The translations under genes were made by a program, and so were the position numbers. From an uncultured Gilliamella sp. (lineage in GTDB: Bacteria; Pseudomonadota; Gammaproteobacteria; Enterobacterales; Orbaceae), in contig CAMLMY010000018.1 of assembly GCA_946481345.1 (NCBI GenBank), positions 1 to 40,262 of the forward strand: a DNA stretch of 40,262 bases, written 5' to 3'. Of the stretch, positions 1 to 7,689 are shown piece by piece. Position 1 is the first letter of the stretch; every line of letters starts with the position of its first letter. Under the pieces are notes generated by a model. That model was not told the origin of the DNA. It saw only the letters and a list, made by a program, of their open reading frames with translations, and did not search any database.

Positions 1-54
1 AGCAGCGGACTTTTAATCCGTTTGTCGAGCGTTCGAATCGCTCACGACCCACCA
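1..54 (+). tRNA. tRNA-Lys (UUU), 5' truncated by the window edge
   Basis: The visible part runs from the D-arm end through the anticodon arm, variable loop and T arm to an encoded CCA (52-54). The anticodon loop reads CTTTTAA, giving anticodon TTT (Lys). The T loop GTTCGAATC and the 3' acceptor strand CGACCC followed by A-CCA match bacterial tRNA-Lys. About 20 bases of the 5' end lie outside the window. A short T run follows directly and may help termination. Confidence 0.93.
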
Positions 55-599
55 CCTTTTTTAATTCTCTGTTTTACCAATCAAAGACAATAATTAAATA
101 TATTGAGTTATAAGAATACTAGCGTTCAACTAATCCGCTCGTAATGAATCTGAACAATATTAAATGTCTGCGCTATGAAATGATAAGGTACATAATATGC
201 CGAATAATCAAGCTTAAAATCTACCAATTATTTCTCCTTTAGAAAATCAATACGAACGATAATAAATTAAACAGTAAAAACACCAACATTCAATAAATTA
301 ATATGCAACTATTTTTAATTAACATAGAATATTAGCTCAAAAGGAGCATGTAAACGATTGTTCAAATTATCAAATTTAACACCTTGAGTTTTCTACAAAA
401 TGTAACCCTTAAAATCAATTCTATTTAATAAAATTAAGTTTCAAGAACACCAACATTTGATAAACGTTGCTAAAATAGCAAATACCCTATTAATCATTTA
501 TAACCCTGACTTCTCCATCCTCAATAAATCAACTAACACCCTAAATTTGTTATCATGTAAAATATATCAATATCAAAAGGATATGATTTAGGAAATATT
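55..599. other. 545-base gap, no gene seen
   Basis: Very AT-rich, with no credible reading frame. It contains a near-identical 19-base direct repeat of the form AACACCAACATTYRATAAA at 279-297 and 446-464. The last 60 bases should hold the promoter of the Sel1 gene; no clear -35/-10 pair stands out. The ribosome binding site TTAGGA lies just before the ATG at 600. Confidence 0.5.
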
Positions 600-1304
600 A
601 TGAAAAAGTTATTATTATCGACGTTTATTATGATCAATTTGTTGACGGGTTGTAGTTCTGATTCTGATTATAATGAGGTTGAAACTTATAACGATAAAGA
701 TGTGTTATATAAAAAAGCAGCTGTATTACAGGATGCTGCAGCGCAATTTGCTTTAGGTGCCAATTACTATTTTGGGCAAAATGGTTATACCCAAGATTAT
801 AGTCAAGCTAAAAAATGGTTTGAAGCGTCAGCCAAGCAAGGATATACGACATCTCAATATAATCTAGGTCTTATGTATAATAAAGGAGAAGGCGTAAAAC
901 CTGATTATAAAAAAGCAATAATGTATTATGAACAAGCCGCTCAGGCTAACTTTGTGAGAGCGCAAAATAATTTAGGTTTAATATATTATGAAGGTAAAGT
1001 GGTTCCACAAGATTTAGATAAAGCGAAATTCTGGTTTGAAAAAGCTGCTAATCAAGGTCATCTAAAATCTCAAGTAGCGTTAGCAACTATATATCTGTCA
1101 AATAAAAAAAACTACCCTAAAGGATTAGAGCTACTTAAACAAGGGCTAAAAGCCAATAATCCTGAAGCACAATTATTAATGGGCGTATTGTATTATAATG
1201 GAATAGCAGTATCACAAGATATTAATGAAGCCAAAAAGTATTATGACTTGGCTTGCAAAAATGGATTACAAAAAGGGTGTGAACTCTCCAAAAATATTCA
1301 ATAA
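600..1304 (+). CDS. Sel1-repeat lipoprotein
   Basis: The 234-residue product starts with a lipoprotein signal peptide ending in the lipobox LTGC (Cys18), so the mature protein should be membrane-anchored in the envelope. The rest is about five Sel1-like (TPR-type) repeats of about 36 residues. They show the alternating signatures AQxxLGxxYxxG and AKxWFEKAAxQG, from residue 47 to the C-terminus. Sel1 proteins serve as protein-interaction scaffolds; the partner cannot be read from sequence. A good Shine-Dalgarno (AGGA, about 6 bases upstream) supports the start. A second Sel1 gene follows 182 bases downstream on the same strand, suggesting tandem paralogues. Whether it binds murein enzymes, signalling proteins or a host factor is open. 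Confidence 0.88.
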   Translation: MKKLLLSTFIMINLLTGCSSDSDYNEVETYNDKDVLYKKAAVLQDAAAQFALGANYYFGQNGYTQDYSQAKKWFEASAKQGYTTSQYNLGLMYNKGEGVKPDYKKAIMYYEQAAQANFVRAQNNLGLIYYEGKVVPQDLDKAKFWFEKAANQGHLKSQVALATIYLSNKKNYPKGLELLKQGLKANNPEAQLLMGVLYYNGIAVSQDINEAKKYYDLACKNGLQKGCELSKNIQ

Positions 1305-1465
1305 CACCAAATTAATTAAAAATCTTTCAATTTTTAATGGCTAGATGTTTAAGTGTAATTAAATGAGATTTCCATTATATTTATATTATTTATGATATTT
1401 TAACCTAATATATGGCAATATACACAAAACAGGTAATCCAAAGCATGCCAACGAATGATTTACTG

Positions 1466-1485
1466 TAGGATGAAGTAGGATGAAG
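1466..1485 (+). promoter_or_regulatory. Duplicated ribosome binding site
   Basis: The 10-mer TAGGATGAAG occurs twice in direct tandem, immediately before T-ATG at 1487. Each copy holds an AGGA core. The proximal one (1477-1480) has ideal 6-base spacing to the ATG; the distal one is 10 bases further away. This settles the start of the second Sel1 gene and looks like a recent small duplication. Confidence 0.6.
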
Positions 1486-1486
1486 T

Positions 1487-2095
1487 ATGATTAAGTTCTT
1501 TACTAAAATGATATTAGGTTTATGTTTCAGTATTTCTGTCAGTGCTAATTCACAAATATTATTTGATTTTAACCAAGAATATCAGAAAGCGACTGAACAA
1601 AACAATGCTGAAGCTCAGTTTCATTTAGGTATTATGTATGCCAATGGTACGCATACTAAAAAGCGTCATTTTAAGGGTATTGAAAAACAATTTGAGCAAC
1701 CCGATGAATCTCAACCAGATTATACTAAAGCTAAAGAGTGGTTCGAAAAAGCAGCCAATCAAGGTCATATTGAAGCACAACATCAACTTGCTTTACTTTA
1801 TTATAATGGTCAAGGGACTAAACAAAATTATTCACAAGGAATTAAGTGGGATACCAAAGCGGCAAAAAAAGGTAATGTGATAGCCCAATATACTTTAGCG
1901 AATCTTTATTATAAAGGTACAGGCGTAAAACAAGACTATTTTAAAGCAAAACAATGGTTTGCTAAAGCAGCTGAACAAAACTACTCTGATTCCAAAGAAC
2001 AATTGGCCATTGTATCGAAAAAAGTATCAGCGATTGTTGCTAAGCAACAAGCAGCTAAAAAACAAAAAAGTAATTATGATTGTGGTTGTGATTAA
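1487..2095 (+). CDS. Secreted Sel1-repeat protein
   Basis: The 202-residue protein has a Sec signal peptide (residues 1 to about 20, ending near SVSANS) and no lipobox, so it is probably periplasmic or secreted, unlike its lipidated neighbour. About four Sel1 repeats follow. The first is interrupted by an insertion of roughly 20 residues (around residues 58-78) rich in Lys, Gln and Asp. The later repeats are canonical (AKEWFEKAANQG, YYNGQGTKQNYSQ). The C-terminus is a Lys/Gln/Ala-rich helix ending in a Cys-X-Cys tail (YDCGCD), which could bind metal or form a disulphide. It is probably a divergent paralogue of the gene upstream. The molecular partner is unknown. Confidence 0.85.
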   Translation: MIKFFTKMILGLCFSISVSANSQILFDFNQEYQKATEQNNAEAQFHLGIMYANGTHTKKRHFKGIEKQFEQPDESQPDYTKAKEWFEKAANQGHIEAQHQLALLYYNGQGTKQNYSQGIKWDTKAAKKGNVIAQYTLANLYYKGTGVKQDYFKAKQWFAKAAEQNYSDSKEQLAIVSKKVSAIVAKQQAAKKQKSNYDCGCD

Positions 2096-2428
2096 CATAA
2101 AATAATTATAACGCTATTTTCTATTATTATAGGTACGCCTAATAATTTTGATATTAAAGTCAGATCATATATCACAAGAAAGTAAAATAGAGATTTAATA
2201 AATTTATTTTTTTACTAAAACCTAGGTGTAACCTGTAACTCTTTCAGCAAAAAAACGAGTGAAGAATACGTTACCATTGAATATTAATTACAGCAAAAAT
2301 CGTATTTGAAAAGCCCTTAATTCATAGTTTGGATGATTATAAAATAGAATAATAAAAGATATACTAACTGATGACGATAGTAATATTATTGCCATCATTA
2401 AGATAGCAATAATATTTAACAAGATAAA
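2096..2428. other. 333-base convergent gap with a weak hairpin
   Basis: This separates the convergent Sel1 and GH3 genes. No gene is seen. An 11-bp perfect but very AT-rich inverted repeat (AATATTATTGC at 2382-2392, its complement at 2406-2416, 13-base loop) lies 13 bases past the GH3 stop. It could be a weak terminator for the minus-strand gene, but there is no convincing T tract. Confidence 0.35.
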
Positions 2429-4390
2429 TTAATGCGTTAATCCATAACCTAATGGATATAAAGATTTCATGTCATTTGGTAAATCAGTAGCTTGTTGAAG
2501 TACACTTTCCATTGAATCAGGTAAAGCAAACGGCATTTTAGCGCTATACGGTTTATCCGCAAACAAACGTTCAAACAACACTTCATCATTTACACCAAAA
2601 TTAGCCACAATAGCGCTAGCATATTGTTTTATCGGTGTAAGAACGGCTGGTCGATCTAAATAAACTGTTACAATAACAGGACGCTTTTTACTTGCCTTGG
2701 CGATAAATTTAATATTTTTATCTTTTTCAGGAAACGCAAGTGAACCTTCATGATGTCTTAAACCAAAAAAGTAATTTTTATGATTTTGCTCAAAAGGTGC
2801 ATCAATACGTGCAACCACCACATCAGCATCATCAATATCATCAACAATAGTCACTTTATTTTTTAATTGATTTTTTGCCTCCGCCATAAAACCATGTAAG
2901 TAGACTTTTTTATTAGTGTCTAGTGGTAAAGTTTGTTGTTCATTTTCAAGCAATACCATTGAGTTAAATTGTGCCTTATTTGCAATTTGTTGGAATTGTT
3001 GATTACCCACAAATTTGCTTGCTTCAGTTGGATCATTATAAGGTGTTTCAAATTGGCCTAAGGCAAATTTTTGCGTCAAAATTGCCAATACTGCACTGTC
3101 TATTAGTTTCTCATCTAGTTTTTTATTTTTAACTGCCGAGACAATAGTTGAACTGTCGCTTACGCCTCCAAATTGTTGAACACCCGCTAGGATAGCTTTA
3201 ATAAAACGCTCTTCTACTGTTAGATCCTCAACCCCCCAAGGCATTCCTTCTGCTTTAGGTGCAACACCTTGAGGTGATCCATTAATGCATACTTCATTGC
3301 AATCTTTAGTAATATTCCAATCACTCATGATGACACCTTTAAATTTATAGGTATCACGTAGTAAATCTTTCAATAAATAATTATTAAAACCTGCACCAAC
3401 AGGATCGATTTTATGATTATTTATTTGAGCATTTTTCAATATGGAATATGTCGGCATTATAGCGGCCACATTCACCTCAAAAGCACCAGTAAATGGAATA
3501 ATATGCTGTTTCAAACTATCATTTTGTGTAAATAAAGCATATTTGCCATAAAAACTATGGCTATCAAGCCCTTCTTCGGCAGCACCATACCCCACCCAAT
3601 GCTTAACAACGGCAGAAACGCTTTGTGAATTTAATCCATTTTTACCATTTTGCATACCTGATATATAACCACGCACCATCTTTTTACTTAATTCAGGGTT
3701 TTCGCCAAAGGTACCCTCAAAACGAGCCCAACGTGGTTCAGTACCTAAATCGGCCATCGGTGATAATGCTTGAGTTACTCCCAAAGATCGATATTCTTGT
3801 CGAATTATATCGCCATATTCATTAATATCTTTTTCACTGCCAATTGCAGCCATTCCTAATGTACCCGGCCATTGGCTAAAACCACTTTTACTGGTCACTT
3901 CATTACCATAATAGAATGTATTTCGAGGATCGACACTGATAGTTAAAGGAATAGAGAGGCGTGATAGTTCAGCAATTTTTTGCAACTGATTATTTTGTTG
4001 TGCAAAATCTTCTGGGCTGACTTCTAAACGAGTGATTAAACTATTTACTTTATCATTTAATACTAGATCCTTGATCTCTTCTAAATTATATTTATCACCA
4101 TGACCAAGTTCATCATTTAAACTTCGAGCATTGCCATGCATCATCATGCCTGCTTTTTCTTCAAGCGTCATTCTAGCAAGTAGATCTTTTGCGCGCTGAG
4201 CCGGTGTTAAACGCCAATCTTCATAAGGCGTTAGTTTGCCATCTTTATTCATATCTTTAAATTTAAGATTATCAACGGTAATGATTTTTAATTCTTGGCT
4301 TTCAATTTTAACCTGCTCAATTGCCCATAATGTGTTGGATACAAGTGCAGCGCTAATCAACAATGCTAGCTTTATGGATTTACATTTCAT
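2429..4390 (-). CDS. Secreted glycoside hydrolase family 3 (beta-glucosidase-like)
   Basis: The 653-residue protein has a Sec signal peptide (cleavage after about residue 23, LWA). A canonical 12-position EF-hand-like loop follows at D46-E57 (DMNKDGKLTPYE), a probable calcium site seen in some members of this GH3 branch. The GH3 (beta/alpha)8 domain starts near DLLARMTLEEKAG and carries KHW (263-265). The retaining nucleophile lies in VIMSDW, with Asp357 the predicted catalytic residue. The second alpha/beta sandwich domain follows (VLLENEQQTLPL onward). The C-terminal fibronectin-III-like domain of E. coli BglX (765 aa) is absent. Predicted role: periplasmic or extracellular cleavage of beta-glycosides; the sugar specificity cannot be read from sequence. 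AAGGAG lies 7 bases before the ATG. The leader carries CRP, promoter and RAT/terminator elements, implying inducible, catabolite-controlled expression. Confidence 0.92.
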   Translation of the reverse strand: MKCKSIKLALLISAALVSNTLWAIEQVKIESQELKIITVDNLKFKDMNKDGKLTPYEDWRLTPAQRAKDLLARMTLEEKAGMMMHGNARSLNDELGHGDKYNLEEIKDLVLNDKVNSLITRLEVSPEDFAQQNNQLQKIAELSRLSIPLTISVDPRNTFYYGNEVTSKSGFSQWPGTLGMAAIGSEKDINEYGDIIRQEYRSLGVTQALSPMADLGTEPRWARFEGTFGENPELSKKMVRGYISGMQNGKNGLNSQSVSAVVKHWVGYGAAEEGLDSHSFYGKYALFTQNDSLKQHIIPFTGAFEVNVAAIMPTYSILKNAQINNHKIDPVGAGFNNYLLKDLLRDTYKFKGVIMSDWNITKDCNEVCINGSPQGVAPKAEGMPWGVEDLTVEERFIKAILAGVQQFGGVSDSSTIVSAVKNKKLDEKLIDSAVLAILTQKFALGQFETPYNDPTEASKFVGNQQFQQIANKAQFNSMVLLENEQQTLPLDTNKKVYLHGFMAEAKNQLKNKVTIVDDIDDADVVVARIDAPFEQNHKNYFFGLRHHEGSLAFPEKDKNIKFIAKASKKRPVIVTVYLDRPAVLTPIKQYASAIVANFGVNDEVLFERLFADKPYSAKMPFALPDSMESVLQQATDLPNDMKSLYPLGYGLTH

Positions 4391-4449
4391 ATTATACTCC
4401 TTGAATAACTTATTATATTTAAGCTAATTTTTGTGCGCTTAAAACAACA

Positions 4450-4488
4450 AAAACCTAAGCACTTTGCTAACCAAAGTGCTTAGGTTTT
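4450..4488 (-). terminator. Conditional terminator in the GH3 leader
   Basis: A perfect 17-bp stem (arms 4450-4466 and 4472-4488, 5-base loop) is followed on the minus strand by TTGTTGTTTT, so it reads as an intrinsic terminator about 50 bases before the GH3 start codon. Its 5' arm begins AAAACC, and these six bases (4488-4483) are also the 3' end of the RAT element. Forming the RAT would therefore block the terminator. That overlap is the hallmark of BglG/LicT/SacY antitermination. Confidence 0.82.
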
Positions 4489-4523
4489 GCCTGCATACTT
4501 GTTAAGTTTTACAGTAACAATCC
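4483..4523 (-). promoter_or_regulatory. RAT (ribonucleic antiterminator) for a BglG/LicT-type protein
   Basis: On the minus strand the 5' half is GGATTGTTACTG (4523-4512) and the 3' half is GCAGGCAAAACC (4494-4483). Both match the E. coli bgl RAT halves base for base, as I recall that sequence. The usual apical loop of about 4-5 bases is replaced by 17 bases (4511-4495). These can form a small extra ACTT/AAGT hairpin. A PTS-controlled antiterminator protein would bind here and let transcription pass into the GH3 gene. No such protein is encoded in this window, so it must act from elsewhere. Confidence 0.82.
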
Positions 4524-4550
4524 AAAATTATGCTCAATAAATTAGCATTA

Positions 4551-4556
4551 ATCATA
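4551..4556 (-). promoter_or_regulatory. Probable -10 of the GH3 promoter
   Basis: TATGAT on the minus strand, with a poor -35 (TTTAAT, 4579-4574, 17-base spacer). The implied transcription start is near 4544. That puts the CRP site about 59 bases upstream (class I-like geometry) and the RAT about 20 bases into the transcript. The geometry is consistent; the exact start is inferred. Confidence 0.45.
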
Positions 4557-4594
4557 GAAATAAGAAATCAACAATTAAAACTAAATGATACAAT

Positions 4595-4610
4595 TGTGAT
4601 AATAATCACA
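4595..4610. promoter_or_regulatory. CRP (cAMP receptor protein) binding site
   Basis: TGTGATAATAATCACA is a perfect TGTGA-N6-TCACA palindrome, the consensus CRP half-sites with the correct spacing. It sits upstream of the GH3 leader and about 190 bases beyond the stop of the exporter gene, so GH3 is the only sensible target. It implies carbon catabolite control. Confidence 0.78.
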
Positions 4611-4797
4611 TTTTTTATGTTATTACTTCAACAAAACATCAATTTTATATATCTCTTTAATATTTATGGAAAAAAGTGATATGACAAAGAAAGGAAAGAG
4701 AAAAGAGTTTAAACAAATCAGAACAAAAATAAGGCACAATATGCTTTAGCTAATGCTGTAACTCACTGAAATTGCGCTTAGAATAGATAATTTTAGC

Positions 4798-5424
4798 CTA
4801 ATTACCACAATATACGTACATAATTAAACGATAAGCAATATAAAACATTACCAGACCAACTAAACAATCTAAAATCACCCACATTCTTTTTTGTTTAAAT
4901 AAAGGAGTAAGTAATCTTGCACCATAACCAATACTGAAAAACCAGATGAATGAAACACATACAGCCCCAATCAGAAAAGCAATTTTTTGTTCACTGCTTA
5001 ACGTTCCAGCAATACCGCCAACAATAACGACAGTATCTAAATATACGTGTGGATTAAGTAAAGTAATGGCCAATGTTGCCAAAATCACTTTGACTAAACT
5101 GTTGTCATTTGAGTTTTGAGATTGAACTTGCATACTACTGGTACCTTTAATTGCACTTTTAAACGCCTTAAAGCCATACCAAAGTAAAAAAAGTGCACCT
5201 AATATTGCTAATATATTCGTAATTAAGGGATTAGTACTGATAAATGTCCCAACCCCAAGAATACCAATTGACATCAATACAAAATCACAGATAAAACAGA
5301 TCCCCGAAACATAAAATATATGATTTCGTAATAATCCCTGCTTTAATACAAATAGATTTTGAGCACCAATGGCAATAATTAAACTGGCTGAAATTAAAGC
5401 CCCTCGTAATATTTCTGAAATCAT
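4798..5424 (-). CDS. LysE/ArgO-family amino-acid exporter
   Basis: A hydrophobic inner-membrane protein of the LysE superfamily, with about six membrane segments. The N-terminal hallmark region LIIAIGAQNLFVLKQG corresponds to the conserved GPQN-x-F/V-V-x-x-QG motif of ArgO and LysE. These carriers export basic amino acids such as arginine or lysine, driven by the proton gradient. The ATG at 5424 gives 208 residues and aligns from residue 1 with E. coli ArgO (211 aa). A TTG at 5454 would add 10 residues and is less likely. Neither start has a strong ribosome binding site. It lies 88 bases downstream of the APC permease and may be co-transcribed, pairing an importer with an exporter. Substrate is inferred from the family only. 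The 373 bases between its stop and the GH3 leader terminator hold the GH3 regulatory elements and no gene. Confidence 0.85.
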   Translation of the reverse strand: MISEILRGALISASLIIAIGAQNLFVLKQGLLRNHIFYVSGICFICDFVLMSIGILGVGTFISTNPLITNILAILGALFLLWYGFKAFKSAIKGTSSMQVQSQNSNDNSLVKVILATLAITLLNPHVYLDTVVIVGGIAGTLSSEQKIAFLIGAVCVSFIWFFSIGYGARLLTPLFKQKRMWVILDCLVGLVMFYIAYRLIMYVYCGN

Positions 5425-5512
5425 TTTGTTATAATATTGAGTTAAAATGGACAAGCATTGTTATATAATTAATACCATTAATCAAATAGTTCAAATTATT
5501 TCAATCAGATAA

Positions 5513-6862
5513 TTAATATTTAACTTTATCTAACCAATTTAATTGAGCTTTATCTCTATTAAAATAAAGAATTATCAAACCGATTGCTAACCACACAATA
5601 CCTACAATTTTTGCGTAATTATCAATGTGTAATAGCACGGGTAATAGCATTAAAATACCCACAATAGGTATAAACACATCAAGACACCATGAAAGTGCTC
5701 CTTTTGAAGCTTTCTTGAATTTAAAGTAACCAATAACTGAAATATGTAACATAATAAATGCGGTTAAGGCTCCAATATCAACAAATGATACTAACGTCGG
5801 TAATCCCTTAGCATTATTAGCGGCAATAATCACTAAGCATAAATTAAATAGAGCTGCAAATAAGATTGCCATTGTTGGAACACCGCTTTTCTGACTTACT
5901 TTGGCAAAAAAAGGTGGTAAGCGCTTATCACGTCCCATACTGAATAAAAGACGACTTGCAGCAGCCTGCCCTACCATTGCAGCAAATGACGCTCCGATCG
6001 CTTTCATTAAACTTAATGCCCATCCCAACCATAAATTAATCTCTTGATTGACAATATGATAGTAAGCTTTTCCTTGTAGTTCAGGATGATTACGCAAATA
6101 TTCAGAATCATAAGGAGAAAGTAAGGCTGCAACGTAAATCTGCATTACAAATAGACAACCAGCTAGAACTAAACAACTAATAATAGCCTTGCTAACTAAG
6201 TTGCGCTGACCACTATTTTCTTCCGAAAAAGTGGCAATAGCATCAAATCCCAAATAGGATAAAACAGCAATCGATACGGCATTAAATAGATTACTCCAAG
6301 TAAATGCTGCTCCACCAATAAAAGGTTGTAACCAATTTCGGTTAAGATCCGTAGTCACTATGATCCAAATACCCACCAATAACACCACAAACAGTACTAG
6401 GATTTCAAGTAACAAAATGATTAAAGTAATTTTGGCAGATTTTTTTGCTCCAATTAAATTTAGAGTAGTTGTTAACACTACCGCCAAACAAGTCCATAGC
6501 CATACTGGCACACCAGGTATCAAAGCGTTGAGTGAAATTCCACTAAATAAGTAAGCAACGGCTGGAATAAACATGTAATCAAGAAGTAACAGCCAACCGA
6601 CTAAAAAACCCGCATTGGGATGAATGCCTAAAGAACAATAAGCATAAACGGCCCCCGCATGAGGTAAAGCATTCGTCATTCTGGCATACGAATAAGCAGT
6701 AAATGCCATCACTAAAGTTGCAACAATATAAACTAAAGCAATAGCACCATCGCTTATCGCATCTAAAACACCAAACAAACCCACTGGTGCGGCAGGGCCA
6801 ATAAAAAGCAATCCCAAAATAACCATATCTCGAAATCGCATATTTTTACTTAACTGTTGCAT
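5513..6862 (-). CDS. APC-family amino-acid/polyamine permease
   Basis: The 449-residue protein has about 12 membrane segments and belongs to the amino acid-polyamine-organocation superfamily. FIGPAAPVGLFG in TM1 and the segment YAYCSLGIHPNAGFLVGW in TM3 resemble the PuuP/PlaP putrescine importer branch. So do SYLGFDAIATFSEE in TM6 and GRDKRLPPFFAKV. Putrescine or a related amine/amino acid is therefore a reasonable but unproven substrate. I chose ATG 6862 because AAAGGA is spaced correctly before it; the upstream in-frame starts overlap or precede that site. The exporter gene follows on the same strand. Confidence 0.87.
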   Translation of the reverse strand: MQQLSKNMRFRDMVILGLLFIGPAAPVGLFGVLDAISDGAIALVYIVATLVMAFTAYSYARMTNALPHAGAVYAYCSLGIHPNAGFLVGWLLLLDYMFIPAVAYLFSGISLNALIPGVPVWLWTCLAVVLTTTLNLIGAKKSAKITLIILLLEILVLFVVLLVGIWIIVTTDLNRNWLQPFIGGAAFTWSNLFNAVSIAVLSYLGFDAIATFSEENSGQRNLVSKAIISCLVLAGCLFVMQIYVAALLSPYDSEYLRNHPELQGKAYYHIVNQEINLWLGWALSLMKAIGASFAAMVGQAAASRLLFSMGRDKRLPPFFAKVSQKSGVPTMAILFAALFNLCLVIIAANNAKGLPTLVSFVDIGALTAFIMLHISVIGYFKFKKASKGALSWCLDVFIPIVGILMLLPVLLHIDNYAKIVGIVWLAIGLIILYFNRDKAQLNWLDKVKY

Positions 6863-6973
6863 AATCATTCCTTTGTAACAATCTATCAATTAAATAAAAT
6901 GTTAAATGATTACTGCAAAACTCACTAATATTAGCTAGTTATTAGATTATAATTTTTTGTTATAAGAAGATAT

Positions 6974-7393
6974 TTACTCATGTACACGTATTTCATAGGT
7001 GTAGGACATTTTCGCTGTCTTACCTAACATGATAGAGGCACTGCAATATTTTTCAGAAGCAAGTTTTATCGCATTTTCAACCGCTTCGTTATCCACATTC
7101 ATACCTGTAATTACGATATGAAAATTAATTGTGGTATAAACTTTTGGTGAAGATTCTGCCTGAGTTTTATCAATTTCAATCCAAAGATCACGCACATCCT
7201 TTTTTTTATTTTTTAATATAGCGATAATATCATACGCCATACAACCAGCAGCGCCGTGCAGTAAAAGTTCCATAGGACGAGCACCACGATTACGCCCACC
7301 ATGCTCAATTCCGCCATCCATCACTAACGAATGACCACTTGCGGTTTCACCTAAAAAACCAAAATCATCAATCCACTTTAAACGATCTTTCAT
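6974..7393 (-). CDS. yhfA: OsmC-family protein (YhfA type)
   Basis: This 139-residue cytosolic protein aligns along its whole length with E. coli YhfA (WxxxxxFLGExASGH near the start; RPMELLLHGAAGC; EKYCSASIMLGK). The OsmC/Ohr fold carries two conserved cysteines, here Cys51 and Cys117. In Ohr and OsmC these form the thiol-peroxidase centre. The YhfA branch has no settled function, so peroxide or hydroperoxide detoxification is only a family-level inference. A strong AAGGAG precedes the ATG. It is divergent from the TauE-type permease. Confidence 0.88.
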   Translation of the reverse strand: MKDRLKWIDDFGFLGETASGHSLVMDGGIEHGGRNRGARPMELLLHGAAGCMAYDIIAILKNKKKDVRDLWIEIDKTQAESSPKVYTTINFHIVITGMNVDNEAVENAIKLASEKYCSASIMLGKTAKMSYTYEIRVHE

Positions 7394-7432
7394 TTCTCAC
7401 TCCTTTCAATTTAAATTTATCTTAAAACTTTT

Positions 7433-7539
7433 ATCGATTAGGCTAAATAACATAAGATTTTTTAAGCACTATGTCATCTTTTAGCTGATTACTTTGTTAA
7501 TCAATTAAAACTTAATGTTAATTACTTTGCTAATCGATT
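7433..7539. repeat. Paired direct repeats plus an inverted copy in a divergent promoter region
   Basis: ATTACTTTGYTAATCRATT occurs at 7488-7506 and 7521-7539 (17 of 19 positions identical, offset 33 bases, about three helical turns). The core CTAATCGAT of the second copy (7530-7538) recurs inverted at 7433-7441. The region lies between yhfA (minus) and the TauE-type permease (plus). It looks like a multi-site operator for an unidentified regulator. Confidence 0.4.
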
Positions 7540-7689
7540 TCTCGTTATATATTAAACAACTCGGATAGAATAACCAAATTATTTGCAACAAGAATGAAAC
7601 ATATTTACAATCAATTGGCTAGCTATGATTTTTATTTTTGAAACAAATAGGCAGGCTAATGACGTTATCCCATCTTAAGGATTAAAAAT

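Noticed and set aside
4450-4488. Hairpin taken as the terminator of the LysE-type exporter gene
   Set aside because: It lies 310 bases past that gene, and its 5' arm overlaps a RAT element downstream of a CRP site. It fits a conditional terminator in the GH3 leader.
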